DNA of 64,000 bases from Chinchilla lanigera (Eukaryota; Chordata; Mammalia; Rodentia; Chinchillidae), in the NCBI RefSeq assembly GCF_000276665.1, contig NW_004955426.1:362919-426918 (forward strand). The letters run 5' to 3'. Numbering within the stretch: the stretch's first letter is position 1; the number at the start of each line of letters is the position of its first letter. Below, one piece after another: positions 43,646 through 56,200 of this stretch. The notes under the pieces are model-generated. The model saw nothing but the letters and a program-made list of their open reading frames with translations. It had not been told where the DNA came from and made no database searches. Both the position numbers and the translations under genes were made by a program.

Positions 43646-44866
43646 TGGGATCTCCTTATAGTTTCAATTTAGCAACTGATGTTAAGAGCCAGCTTCCTAG
43701 TACAAGGATGATACACGTCAGTCTGTCTTGATGGTTCATTCAAGGTCTTCTGGGACGAGGACGTCCCTCCGCCCTAATTCTTCTCATCTCTTCTCAAACC
43801 GCAAAGGCCATCCTGGGCTATGAGGACCCAGCTCTGCCCGTGACAGACTGCAGCGAGGTCTGGCACTGGGGCCCCTGTGCCAACAGAGCTCTGGCACTGA
43901 AGTTTCCATCGCGTTCAGCCACCTGCAGTTAACAGTATCTGAAATTGGTGACTGTTGCTTCCTACATTTCTACAGCAGAGAAGTCCGGAACCCTTTGAGA
44001 GACAGCAGCTTGAGCAAAGCCCACAGACCCGGAGCCCGGTAGGCAGTCGGGGTGCAGTATGTTCTCCCAGTAATGCCGTGTGTGCAGCTCCATCAGGGTC
44101 TATGTGGGGCGTAACCTACATTTCCCAGGTTCTGCAGAGAGCAGCTTTGAGGATTTATTAATCTGATGAAAATCACCCTGGCAGATGCTGTTTTGAAGAT
44201 GCGCCATTATTTTCTCTCCCGAAGCAGAGACAGTAAAGGGTCTCGTCCTTGTACCCCCTGATAATCAGGGCTCCCCAGGCTTTAGAAAGACACTTAATGG
44301 AATCGCAAGGAAGCTCAGGGCAGGTGGAATGAGTCTGGGTGAGTCTGAGGACAAGTCCTCCCACCAGCAGGACTGCAGCTCTGCCTCAGCCCGGACTGCG
44401 CCGCTGCTGGGCGTGTGCTGTCACCGCGTAAGGACCGAGGCAGACCTCGCTGGGGCTCTCTGTCCTCAACGGAAGTCCCGCCTTCTACACTGCCCTGCTG
44501 AGATGTCTTATGCCTTGCTGGCATTTTGTGGAAGTTGCAGTTGGCAGGAGGAAGTCCTGGAAATGCTGAGGGTGCAAGTGACCCTAAGGAACGCTGATGT
44601 CACCAAGACCAAGTCTCAGGTCTCCTTTACCCAACGTCCTGAGAGACCGGAATTCATATGCTTTAAAGCGGGAACTCCAAGCCAGCAGGTAGTGAAATGT
44701 TTTGATGTGTTCAAGTCTATACCCCAACACTACCACTCCAAACTGTCATTGACACAAAGATGACTGCGATCACTTGACATCTTTTCTGTGTGTTCTAGGA
44801 CTTCCAACCTCGTGTGTCAACAGGGATCCTGCTGCCATGACCTCCGCCCCACCCTGAGAGGCTAAC

Positions 44867-45229
44867 TGTCTTGGTTACTTTTCTCTCGCTGCTGGGACAA
44901 AATACCTGACGCCCAAAATTAAGGAAGAAAAGGTTTATTTCGCTTACAGTTCGTGGAAGTTTCAATCCATACTTGGCAGATTACAAGGCAGACTGGCACA
45001 TGGCAAAGAGCTGCAGCTCAGGACGGCAGCACACAGCTAAACCGCAAGCACACACCAGGGCGGAATGGGGGAGGAATGCCCCCAAGCAGCTTCTTCCTCT
45101 CCCTTACATATGTAAACTATCCACCCCAGGGCGGGTGTAGCTCTCACACCCACAATCATTCAACTCTAATAGCCTGCCCAATGTCTGCATGAGGCATTGG
45201 GAGGGGACACACAGACATAAACCATAACA
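44867..45229 (-). mobile_element. MaLR-type solo LTR with perfect 5-bp TSD
   Basis: The element runs from tgtcttggttacttttctct to ataaaccataaca and is flanked by ctaac on both sides (44862-44866 and 45230-45234). TG...CA ends plus a 5-bp duplication identify it as an LTR insertion. It is 363 bp, in the same orientation as DAP. Confidence 0.8.
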
Positions 45230-46189
45230 CTAACCTTGGGGACCAGACAGGAACTGAATGGTGACCTCTTTCTGTGCCCCGCCCATGTGGGACACAGCCA
45301 CAGGAAGTGTCCTCGGACAGCCTGGTGTCTCTCAGGTCCTGGACTCCTGAGTCTAATGCTGCTTCCGGGTACGGCCCCTCCATGCCTGAGAGGCTGCGTG
45401 GGCCCTGGACTCCCTCCGCCAGGCTCCAGTTCCTGCCCCTTGGGCCCTGTCCCGGCTGCATTCCAGTGCATCTTTCACTCTGCCCAGCTCTTCGCCAGCT
45501 GCCCTGCAGGCACCCACCCCATCCCGCCCACCGGTGCTCTCCGGGATGTAGTCAGCAGCTCAGCACAAGAAGGGGTCCAAGAGCAGCAGCGGCAGCTCAT
45601 CCTCACTCGGCTTCCACAGCCAGGCAGCTGGGCCACAGGCATTGGCATCCACCGCGTGCTCCAGGCCCGCTCCCCAACTACAGTGCAGGGCCCTTTCCCC
45701 TTCGCCCCTTAACCCCAGGGGCTTCTGTACCACCCTGGGAAAATGCAGACCCCCCCATCACCAGAATGGGTTCCATGCAGTGGGAGCAGGGGCCTCCGAG
45801 CCCCCCGACTGGCCAGCCTGTTCCTTCCCAGCATCCGGCAGGGATTAGGTGGTGGAATGACCGCAGGCAGCTCTTGGGGCGGGAGAGGCGCAGGTGTGCA
45901 CGCCATGCACGTGTGTCAGTCAGGCCAGCAGCCCAGGCAAATCGCCGCTTGCCCGAGAGTCACAGTGGCTGCACGGCATTGCTAGGGAGCCCCGTTTCAC
46001 AGAGGCCTTGTCGGGCTGGTAGTTCTGCTCTGGGTTCAAGAAGCCCAAGTCATGGTCTGCAAATGCTTTCTCCTGTTCATGTAAACACATCAGAAAGTTC
46101 CAGTGCGCGGCGTCTATGGAGAAGGCACACGAGCTTTAATGTACCGCTTCTTCTGTTTTCCTCTCAAGGACAGGGACGTCGGTGACAGA

Positions 46190-46420
46190 AGCTAGTATTT
46201 ATCAATCACTTATGAGGGGCTGGGAGCCACGGTATGAGCTTTCCTTGGATGGCGGTATGGCACGCTCCTGACCCAGCCAGGTGGGAGCTGTTATGTCCAT
46301 TCAGGGGCCGGAACAGCGAATTGGAGAGGGTCAGTGACTTCCCGAAGGTCACAGGCGCTAAGTGCTAGGGACACCAGGAACAAGGTTCGGAGCTGTGATC
46401 AGCCCTGAGCCCAAACCCCT
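46190..46420 (-). mobile_element. MIR SINE
   Basis: tagtatttatcaatcactta, then gggtcagtgacttcccgaag gtcacaggcgctaagtgcta: the reverse complement of the MIR core. Confidence 0.7.
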
Positions 46421-47457
46421 CCCTTTAGGGTCCTCAAGTTTTAGGTTCTGTCTTCTGCACGTGAAGAAGAGCTGCAGATTTTTATGGTGAGCAAGCTAAA
46501 TGCACTCTGAGAGCCCCTTATTCAACCAGACGGTAATTATACTCACATCTACATCTATCTAAACATTTATCTTCTGACTGAAAATGATTTTTTTCTTGAA
46601 CATTATCATTTATGTCTGCAGCACTTAACTAGCATACAGAGTACATCCACAGAGTTATGAAACCGCCTGGTTCTCCCCAGCAGTGTGGTCACCGCTGGAC
46701 GCAGGACACAGCGGCCAGAGAGGCTGAACATACTCAGGGTTCTGGACGCGCATCCTCGCTTGGTAGCCCACCCCCGCCTCCAGCCTTTGTCTCCTGAGCT
46801 TTGGGACCCCCGTGCAGCAAAGGCTGCAACCTTTCCACGCCGTCCAGACGCAGAGCACAGGTCCCAGGAGGACAGAGGGACCCGGCCAGGGTGCACCAGG
46901 GAGGATGCACTGAGGTTGGGTCTGAGGGCCTGTGTTCAAACCCGACTCTGCCAGTGACCAGCTGGCGGGCTGCGCCTGACCTCTGGGGACTTGGTTTCAG
47001 CCAGAGACCCTGCCTTGCTGGGTACTCCGTGTACGTCCCCCCAACACCACTTAGCACACCACGAACGCTCCATGAATGCCCACTGTTCAGATGAAAATGA
47101 CAACAACACATCCCACCTCTCCCCACGCGGGGCCACTCGCAGGCCCCATTCTGTGGGGCTTCACGTCCCCTGTGCTGGACACAGCCTGGCCACTGCTTAG
47201 TTTCCCGGCCCACTGTGGACAGAGGAAACCAGGGAAGTGAGGCGGTGGCCGGGGACATGCGCAGCTGTGCGGGCCCAGCATCCTGCGATGGCAGGGAGCC
47301 GCTGTGCTGGGGAAAGTGCTCAGAGGACAGGGCTGGGGAGTGACGGCACCGAGCTACTGGCTCCTACACCACCGCAGGCCTGACGACAGCCAGGAAGCAG
47401 CGGCTGTGACACCAACGGCGGCCGCTGACGCCTGTGTCACCCAAATCTCCTCAGAAG

Positions 47458-47470
47458 CCAGCAGGGGGCT
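47458..47470 (+). promoter_or_regulatory. weaker CTCF-like motif in DAP intron
   Basis: CCAGCAGGGGGCT matches the CTCF core consensus at 12 of 13 positions; the last base is T instead of a purine. Confidence 0.3.
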
Positions 47471-48261
47471 CTCAAGGGCCACTTCCTCCCGCACGGCGCA
47501 GAGGCACCTCAGTCCCCCGGCATCGTCCCACCGACCACAGTCTCGAACAGTGCGGTGAGCTGATCGCACCTGTCATTCTTAGGGAGAAGCTGGTGGCCCC
47601 ACAAGCAGGTGCCTCTCCTGAGGCCAACCCTGCCTCACCGTGGGTGGCACAGTGACAAGGGACATGCGTTGCCCCCGAGGCCCAAAGTCCGTCAAGCACA
47701 TCTGTGCCAGGTCAGAAGTACAGGAGGAGGGCAGGGTCTCCTCGTCTGCCCCACTTCCGGGAATTTTAGTGCAGTCCCCGTGGGGGTGCCATGCTGGGCT
47801 CAGCTGGGAACAGGAGGGACACCACTGTCCCCACAGCGAGCTCAGAGCTCACCCCACGCGGCCATGACACCGACCACCCGCGTGGGCTCAGTCAGGGAAG
47901 ATGGACAGCGGTCGCCTGTGAGGGTCAGGTCCCGTGTGCGTGGGGACATTGGTGGCTCAGGTGCTATGCTGTGACACAGGAGAGCTGCTCTGCAATGGGG
48001 AGTCCCATGTGGACGTGGAGACCTCTGGGCTGCGCTCCCCGTGCACACATGGGCCAGCCGTGCGACACGACTGAGGACTGGAGCCAGAGCGAGGCATCAG
48101 AAGGAAGGATGGACTTCAGTGAGCTTCCGCCAGCACAGAGTGGACGAGATACACGGGGACTCTGCTGGCACCTGAGAGGGCCGGGGAGTAGGGTGCGCCT
48201 GGCACCTGCCCGTGCCCTGGGAGAACGCTCTCCTTCCTCCCTCCCCACTCCCTTCCGCCCT

Positions 48262-48375
48262 TCTTTTTTCAAGACAAGGTCTCACTATAGTTCTGGGTGG
48301 CTCATACTTGTCATGATCCTCCTGCCTCAGCCTCCTGGAGTGCTGAGATTACAGGCGTGCCCTGCCACACACAGT
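48262..48375 (-). mobile_element. B1 SINE
   Basis: ttttttcaagacaaggtctc ... catgatcctcctgcctcagc ... cgtgccctgccacac. Confidence 0.85.
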
Positions 48376-51274
48376 GAGAATGCTCTTCTTGCTGCCCTCC
48401 TCACAAACCACAGAGCTCTGAAAACATTCTAGGTGCAAAGCCGAAACTCCACTTTGACTCTGCTCTGAACCCCTCACTTGGTGCTTTTGTGAAGTTTATG
48501 GGAAAGTATATTCCCACCTGGGTGCTTTTAAAAACATTTCTCTGTAAACACAAATAGACAGAAAACAAAGCCCTGGTTACCATTTCTAGTTCTTGAAAAA
48601 TCTCCCAGGCCTGTTCTTACTTTATTGGGGTTACTGATTTTCTAAACACCAACACAGTAATTAGCAGGGCTGGTGGGCAGAGGGAGGCCTCACTGCCGCA
48701 CACCACAGCCTCTCTTCAGGGTGACGTGGACCTGCCCACCAGATGGCAGTGCTGGTCCTCGCAGGGCGGCCAAGGCTCTGGCCGGCGTAGCCAGTCCTGG
48801 AATAACTGGCAGCCGGCGACTCCTGGGCTGAGTATCCCCTCACTGGCAAGGGAGCCGGACTGAAGGTAAATCAAACAATGCAGCACTTTCACTAGAGTCC
48901 TGAACCTAGGAGATGACCTGGGCCTGGCCCCTTCTGGGTTTGCAGCACTGCACCAGGACTCGGCCAGGCAGGACACGTGCCCACGTCCAGGCTGGTCCGG
49001 TGGTTTCCCAGCACCAGAATCAGAGCCTGCAAGGGAGATTTTAGGAAAACGCGGTTACATTTCTGCGGCATTTAAGAACTGCCACGGGGGCCACCAATGA
49101 CAGCTCCAGGTGAAGGAGCCTGAGGTTAGGGTCAAAGGAAGAGCTCGTGGAAGGGTTTTGTCTGCCTGGGAGTGGAGGGGATGTATGCAGTGGAAGAGCA
49201 GCTCTGAGTGGTCGCTCCTCCTGGCTCAGGAGATCCGGGGCACCCGTGGGCATGGGGTGTGGCAGTCAGAGGTGGGCATCTGCGTTCACCATCCCTTCTG
49301 CTGTGCCTGCCCACCAAAGGGAAGGCAGGCACCTGGCATGGGGCTGGTGCCGGGGACCCCAGTAGCGCCCAACACGGATGCACCACTTGCGAGCCCCAGC
49401 TGCGTGAGGACACCGGGCCACACGCTGGCGTGGGCTCGGGCGGGGCTGGACTGCCCTGCAGACTGACGAGTGCCCTTGCTTCTCGGGACCGCACGTCCCT
49501 CGCGAGGTAATCCCACTGTCTCACATTTTGTTACTCAGACGGGAACGCACTGCCCGACAACTACAAGTCCTTGTGTGGTTGTGTAGACGAGGGAGACAAA
49601 ATGTCTGACACCAGAATTGGCCCAGAAAATCCAGGCCACGGGAAGGACGCCAAGGGGAGCTGTCACACGGACGAACCACTGAGTCAGGAGGACACGCGGG
49701 TCATGGTCAGGGCCTGCGGCAGGTTCTCCCTGGCGGTTGGTTTCCGCAGCAAACAGTGCGGTGTTTAGGACGACAGCCACGAGCCCAGCTCCCAGAGGAA
49801 GCCCATCTGCACGGACGGCGCGTGTTTCACACGCAGGCGGGAGGGGCCGGGCGCTGTTGCGGGGCTCTGCTCTGAAGGCAGTGAGACTCCGCACACACTA
49901 CGACCCTGAGTTGGGTAGGCGCGCCTTTCGAGTCCAGTGTGCCACCTGCGGCTCTGCCTCTCCATCTGCCTCAGTAACATAGCAATGTGAATATAAAGAA
50001 TATGCTAAAAAGAAAAGAAGGGGCGGTGGTGGTGAAGACACTTTGTAATCCCTGCCGTTCCCCCTCTGACCAGTAGAGGGAGAAGCACGCTAGTCAGACA
50101 GAATCAGGCCGGAGCTGGTCCTGGGAGGCGCAGGTGCCAGACAGGCAGGCGGGGCTCGGGCTGCGCATGCGCGGCTCCGAGCCGGGCCTTCCCTCGCTCT
50201 CGAGGGCACACCACACTGGAAAGGCTGTGTGGCCACTCCGGGCTGCGACACAGTTTTAATTGAGCCTCGGCGCTTCCTTTTGGTGAAGAAATGCTCACAC
50301 TCCCTTCACCCGCCGTGCCCTTCGGAGCAGAGCTGCTGGTAAACGCCAGCTTCCAGGGCTGGCTCACACGTTATCTCCCATGGCTTTCCCTGACCTCACA
50401 CTTCCCAGCTGTGATGCCCCAAGAACTTCCCATGTCACCATATGGCAGAGGCTCTGCTTATCTGGCTTCCCTCAAGGGCAAGGGTGGCCGTGCACGTGTT
50501 GTATGCTCAGGGCCCAGCAGAGTGCCCGATGCCCATGGTGCTCGGCAGGTGCTGTCAGTGAGCGCGGCTGGCCAGTACCTCAGCCTAGCGTGAGTTGCAG
50601 TGGCATCCAGGGGTGAATTAAGCAGGTGGTCAATCTGGGTTGTTCACTGCACTCTTCCTAGGAACACACGTCACCTCTTGTGTGTGGTGACTCTCAAAGG
50701 CTTGCAAATCAGCCATCGGAGATAAGTGGCTTTATTCTCGTTACCCAGTAAGCTGGCCTGGCTGGATCCACTGGCAAAGGGTGCCACCCCAGAGTTCCTA
50801 AGCAAATGGAACTCTTTCCCTTCAGTTTTTGCTAGACTGGCCTTGAAGATTTGTGAAAGTTGTGTCTTCCTCTTGGGAGGCAGCTCGGGTGAGTACTTCT
50901 TTAGACAGTCTCAAGTCACACTTGGGAACTGCGATGGGACTGTGCGTTGAATCTTAAATGATAAAAACAGGACGCAGAGGGAAGACGGGGTGTGCACCTT
51001 ATTGAAGACCACTTTTGAGACTAAATAGATTTAACAGGAAAAGCCCATCTACTTTCCATATAGTAATTCCTGGCAGTGGCCAATAAGGGCTGGGTCTCTT
51101 TGCAGAAGTCCTGCTGTATTTCTCTAAAAGCGTGGAAGGGTTCAGAAGGCACAGGCGGCCAGAGTCAGGTAGGCTCAAAGGTAGCTCATCTTGTAAAGAA
51201 ACTGATGTCTTTATAATGTGTCATGTCACTCATGACAAACAACCCGACTCAACACAAAAAGGGACCGGAACATC

Positions 51275-51590
51275 TGTTGTGGCTTGGGTCTAAAAGGTCC
51301 TCCAAAAGTATCTCGTTCAGAGGTGGGGCTGGCTGGGGGGTCAGGTCACTGAGGGCATGGCCTACAAGTGTGTCTTTTCATCTCTTGTTCCTCTCTTGAT
51401 TCTCTGCTTCCTGGCTGCCACAATGTGAGCGGCTTCCTCTGCTGGGCCCTGCTACCATTCCACGTCTGCACAGGCGCTGGCTGACCACGGACGGAACCCA
51501 CTGAAATGGTGAGCCCAAATCAACCTCTCGCCTTTACATTGCAGATGTCAGGTATTTTGTCCCAGTGACAGGAAGGTGACACATGCAGCA
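51275..51590 (+). mobile_element. MaLR-type solo LTR, sense
   Basis: Starts tgttgtggcttgggtc and contains ctctgcttcctggctgcca and gacggaacccactgaaatgg. It ends caggtattttgtcccagtga followed by caggaaggtgacaca. Opposite in orientation to DAP. Confidence 0.7.
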
Positions 51591-53197
51591 CCCCAGGCAT
51601 CTTCTCCACAGATAGGCAGCCCCTGCTCTTATCACCATGAACAGTGCGGCCTGCTCTTCAGCTAGTCTCAGGACTGTAGATCTTACTTTTGCAGGACCTC
51701 AGTCTTGCTCTTGAGACTTTCTTCTCCTTACCTAAGGTCACACTCCAATTACTGGGTTCAGTTACCTACTCGTAAGTAGTAGGAAACAGCCTATTTCTGT
51801 TACTTCCTTTTATCATCAGAGTAAGGCACCAGGTCTGTGGGGAACGACTGACTCCTGAGAGCTGAAGGCCACACCTTATAAAGGAGGGTGCTCCCAAGGA
51901 GGGAGCTTCCTTGTTGGGATACAGGAGGGTTTTCTCCTTTTATGAACTCCACGGGGTTTTCTTGGGCCCTAAACTACCTCATAACACAGAGCACCCAAGT
52001 ACAGAGTGGTAATGATTGTGTGGCAGTGCCCAGGGCTGAGGGGCAGTGGCTGGCTCACTCGGCCCTGGGCACAGGTGGGAGACACCTCCACGCTTGCAGG
52101 GACAGGCCTATTTACTACTTGGCGCTGACTTGGAGCTAAGCCAGAGTGTGGGATTCCACTTTAGAATTCTGGAAACATTGTGCGGGAGTAGCCCAGTGAA
52201 GATAGCACTAAAAAGACTCTTTCCCCTAACAATTAAAAGAGATAGACCAAAGGGGCCATAAGGGATGAATAAATTATTAAACTATTAAGAAGTTGCTATA
52301 AATATGCAATGTTATCTCAATAATTCATAATGGACCGGTACAACACAATTCTTAAGGCTCATAAAATACCGCTGGCTTTTGGAGGTAGCCGGCATCCTGG
52401 GGCGCGTGCCAGCTGCTTCTTTACGCAACGGCCTGGGTGCAGGGTACTCGGGAGCCTTCTTCCTGGCTGGTCTCCTGGCACCCCGGAGGCAGAGCTGGGC
52501 TGTGCTGCATGGTGTTCTCCACTGTCCACAGACCCGGCTGTGGGCTGAAGGAACAGCAAGGAGTCCTGTGCCACCTGTCACTCACAGGGGTGACAACCTC
52601 TCACTCTCACCAGGGCCAGAGCGTCCTGCCTGCCCCACCCAGCCAGCTGGGGACCACGTAGCTGCCTTTGAGTGCACTTGAGTGTCCATCACAGCCCCTA
52701 GTCTCTTTTACCTGGAACCCTGGGGCCTTCCACAAGGCAGACATTTTTGGATCTTATAGAGGCACAGGTCCATAAATCATATGTGAAGAACACCCAGAAG
52801 GGCCTGGGCAGCACTCCATGTTCAAGTCCTTGGTTTTCCTGCAGGGAAATGTGTAGATATTCCACTAAGCAAGATAGATAGGACTGTAAATAGCCTTGCA
52901 TCACTCAGTTTCTGCCACCATGAGTTTTCACATGAAGATAAGAAACCTTTGCAGCTTTTTAAGCCCCCTGGATGTCTGCTCGCTTTCCCTGGCGACACCA
53001 GCACTTCCTCCTCATTGCATCCGCCATGTCTCTATGCCACTGCCCCAGGGACCCCAAGAAAGAGAGCTGCGACAGCTCCACGGCCCCCTTCACCTCTGCT
53101 GCAGGCCAGGTGGGCTGGGAGCCAAGAGCAGTATTCAGGGACTTCTCCTGTGAACCTTCTCACGTGGGGGCACGTCTGGTTTTGACAGTGTCGACAT

Positions 53198-53403
53198 TCT
53201 TTTTTTTTTTTTAGTGTAGTACTGAGTTTCAAACCCACAGGGATTTTACCACTGAGCTACATCCTCAGCCCTTTTTTAATTTTAGTTTTTTAAAAACTTG
53301 AGACAGGGTCTCATTAAGTTGCTCAGGCTGCCTCAAAATTGGGATCTTCCCATTTCAGCTACCAAGTAGCTGGGATGCCAGGCATGTGCCACGGCCCCAG
53401 CTT
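53198..53403 (-). mobile_element. B1-dID SINE
   Basis: T-run, gtactgagtttcaaacccac, gagctacatcctcagccctt, then gagacagggtctcattaagt and gccaggcatgtgccacggcc. Confidence 0.85.
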
Positions 53404-56077
53404 GCTCACACTCCCTCCAGGGCTGGGATACTGACCATTCTGACGCTTCTGGCATTTACAATCCTCTGAGCCTCCAGGCCGTTCTTTCCACCTTGCTCAG
53501 CTAGCACATCCCACTGTCTGCCCTGCGAGCTCAGAAGGGGTCCGTGCTCTGTCAGACACGATGGCTCAGGGCCAGGGACCTTGCACATGCTTCCCACATG
53601 GCTCAGGGAAAAGGGCCTCAAGGACTGGTCTTGGCTGGCTTGTGGAACTCCAGCTTGGGGTTCAAACCTACTAGGTTAGTTTTTCACCTAAACCTGACGG
53701 AGTAAGTAGCCAGTATTCCAGGTCTGCAGGGGCTCAGAGGGCACAGTCCCCATCCTTCCTCGACCAGGTGACAGTCTCCAAGGAACAATGCACCAGCCCC
53801 TGGGGCGGGTGGGGACCACGTGCCAATGAGAAGCTTGCCTGTCCTACATGTCGTGTTGCAGGGTCCTCAGGGTGGGTCCCAATCCACGTGGCTGGTGTCT
53901 TGTAAGAAACACCTACCTGGATACAGACAGGCACGTGAGCTGGGGGAGGGGCAGCTGACTGTCCAGCTGGACCAACGGGCCACCCCACCCCACAGCTTTA
54001 TGTCCAGCGACCACTAACTCTTCGGCAACCCTTTCACCTGAATTCAGGTAACAAACCCCAGGGGTACTGGCAGCACCTGTAACTTTTTCATTGCTAGAAA
54101 TCACAGACTTTTTATACCACATTACAGTTGTTGCAGATCCCTGTAAATGTTATTACATTCATCCCTACTTTAACATGACGTCAGAAACTAGACCTACCAC
54201 GAGACCTTGCTGTTAAAGCCTTAAAGAAATAAATCTATCACAGCTTACAGGGCTTTGATAGCTACATCTCACACTTCTTACAGCAAGAAAACTTGTAACA
54301 TGAGTGAACAAAAGAAAATTGGGGAAATAGAAAGAGAAAGATCTTGAAAGGATTTGAAAAATGAGGGAGTACAAAGCAGCAGACCGTACGGATCTCCGCT
54401 GTGCCTTAGATCTGCAGTGTCCACACTGACGCGTGTTCCGGGGACAGCTGCTGCACTCCGCTGTGAGGAGCGGGAAGAGGGGCCCCACACGTGAAGTGCT
54501 GGCGAGGCCGAGGGCGCTGTGGCCTTGTGTGCACAAAGGGTGCAGCTGCGACAAGTGCTGGTCCAAGTCACCGCCCTCCTCCAGCGCTGCTGCCAGCGCT
54601 GACCACACTGGCGACGTGCAGCAGAGGCTGGATCGGCTGTGGGTTGACTTTGAAAAACTCAGGCGAACAGTAATGTCTGCTGTGCATTTCAAGAGGACCC
54701 AGCAAGGGTTCTGAAATAGCCGCTGGGTCCCTTCTAGGGAAACAGCACCCCTTGCAAGCAGCAGAAAAAGGCCACATGTAGCCGTGAGTGCTGGGGATCG
54801 AGCGGGTTAACGAGGCTCTGGAGGACAAGGGGCCGGTGCGCTGGTGCGGTGGGAAGTACAGGGCTGGCTGCTGTTGGGAAGGAGGGTGACAGCCTTGTTC
54901 ATCATCTGAGCTCTGCCGCTGGGACTTGCCATGGAATTTCACCACGGCTGTTTATCACTTTCTGCACACGTCAGCTTGTCACATGGAACAATTAATTTGA
55001 TGATCTCAAATTGGGCCTGACAGGGTGCCCCTTGATGATACGCGTGCCTAGATGTGGCAGATAAACACCGCTGCTTATTTCTCCAGCCCAGGGTCACTTT
55101 CATTAATTTCCATTCCACCCACTTCAGGGCCCACCCCTCCCCAGCGTTGCCCGCTCTCACTGCGTGCAGCGGTGCCCCGGGCTGCACACAGGTCCTCGTG
55201 TGCTTTCAGAGGCCACAGGGCCACCAGGGGAGGAAGAGAAACTGAGTGCTGTCAGTGGAGAATTAAAGGGAACACGAGGCTAAAGAAGCTCAAAATAGGA
55301 TTTGAAAATGGCAGTTTATAATGACTGTCTCAAAAACACATCCATAGTGCAAATTAAACACCCTTTGGTCTAGCTGCCTGCAGGTAGCAAGCAAAAACAG
55401 TATTTTAAAAACTGATTCTAAATGTATTCATTGGTGCATAGGTCCCGTTGCTGGCTGCCATACCCCAGCCTACACCCACTGTCAAGGGAATGTCACCTCA
55501 ATGAGAACCATCCGGGCCCAAAGGGTGACACTTTACCCACCAGCAATGCCCTTTGCGTGCCCACCACCCAGCGATGGCCCCTCATGCCAGCTCCTCCCTG
55601 AAATCACTATTCTGCAACACTCTCTGAGGACTGCAGTGAGGAAGGAGCCACAGAACCGGGTATCAATCACAGCAGCAGCACAGAGCCGGACATTCGGTGC
55701 TCGATGTACCGAGAAATCCACTTTACACGTCTTTACGCTTCTGGCCACTGCAGCAGCCACTGGAAGGCACAGCCATCTTTTAGAGCCATGTTCCTTGATG
55801 AAATGTCCACACCAAAGAAATATAGACCGACACGCCACGCACATCCACCTCCTCTCCTCCCTCTCGCCGCCCCGGTCTCCCCTAACAACGTGTAAGCAAT
55901 TTTAAAAGCTGAGTGTTTGTCCCTCTGAAACAGTACTGATGACAGCAGATGCTGGTAGAAAAGGAGAGAAAATGCATTAACAGCTTATTGGATCAGAAAA
56001 ACTAGAATGACGACAAAAACCATAGAAATCAATCCAACTCCACGCACACATGTACGTATTCTATCCCATAATAATTT

Positions 56078-56200
56078 GATTTGCACAAGGTCACCGAGCT
56101 AGCTGGTGGTACAGCCGGCCCAACTCCGGTCTCCTAAGGGGTCCTGCACATCGCCATGACGCCTTCTAGGGACAGTTTGGCACACAGGCTCTGGACACGG
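56078..56200 (-). mobile_element. MIR fragment
   Basis: tttgcacaaggtcaccgagc tagctggtggtacagccggc resembles the reverse complement of the MIR core. Confidence 0.5.
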
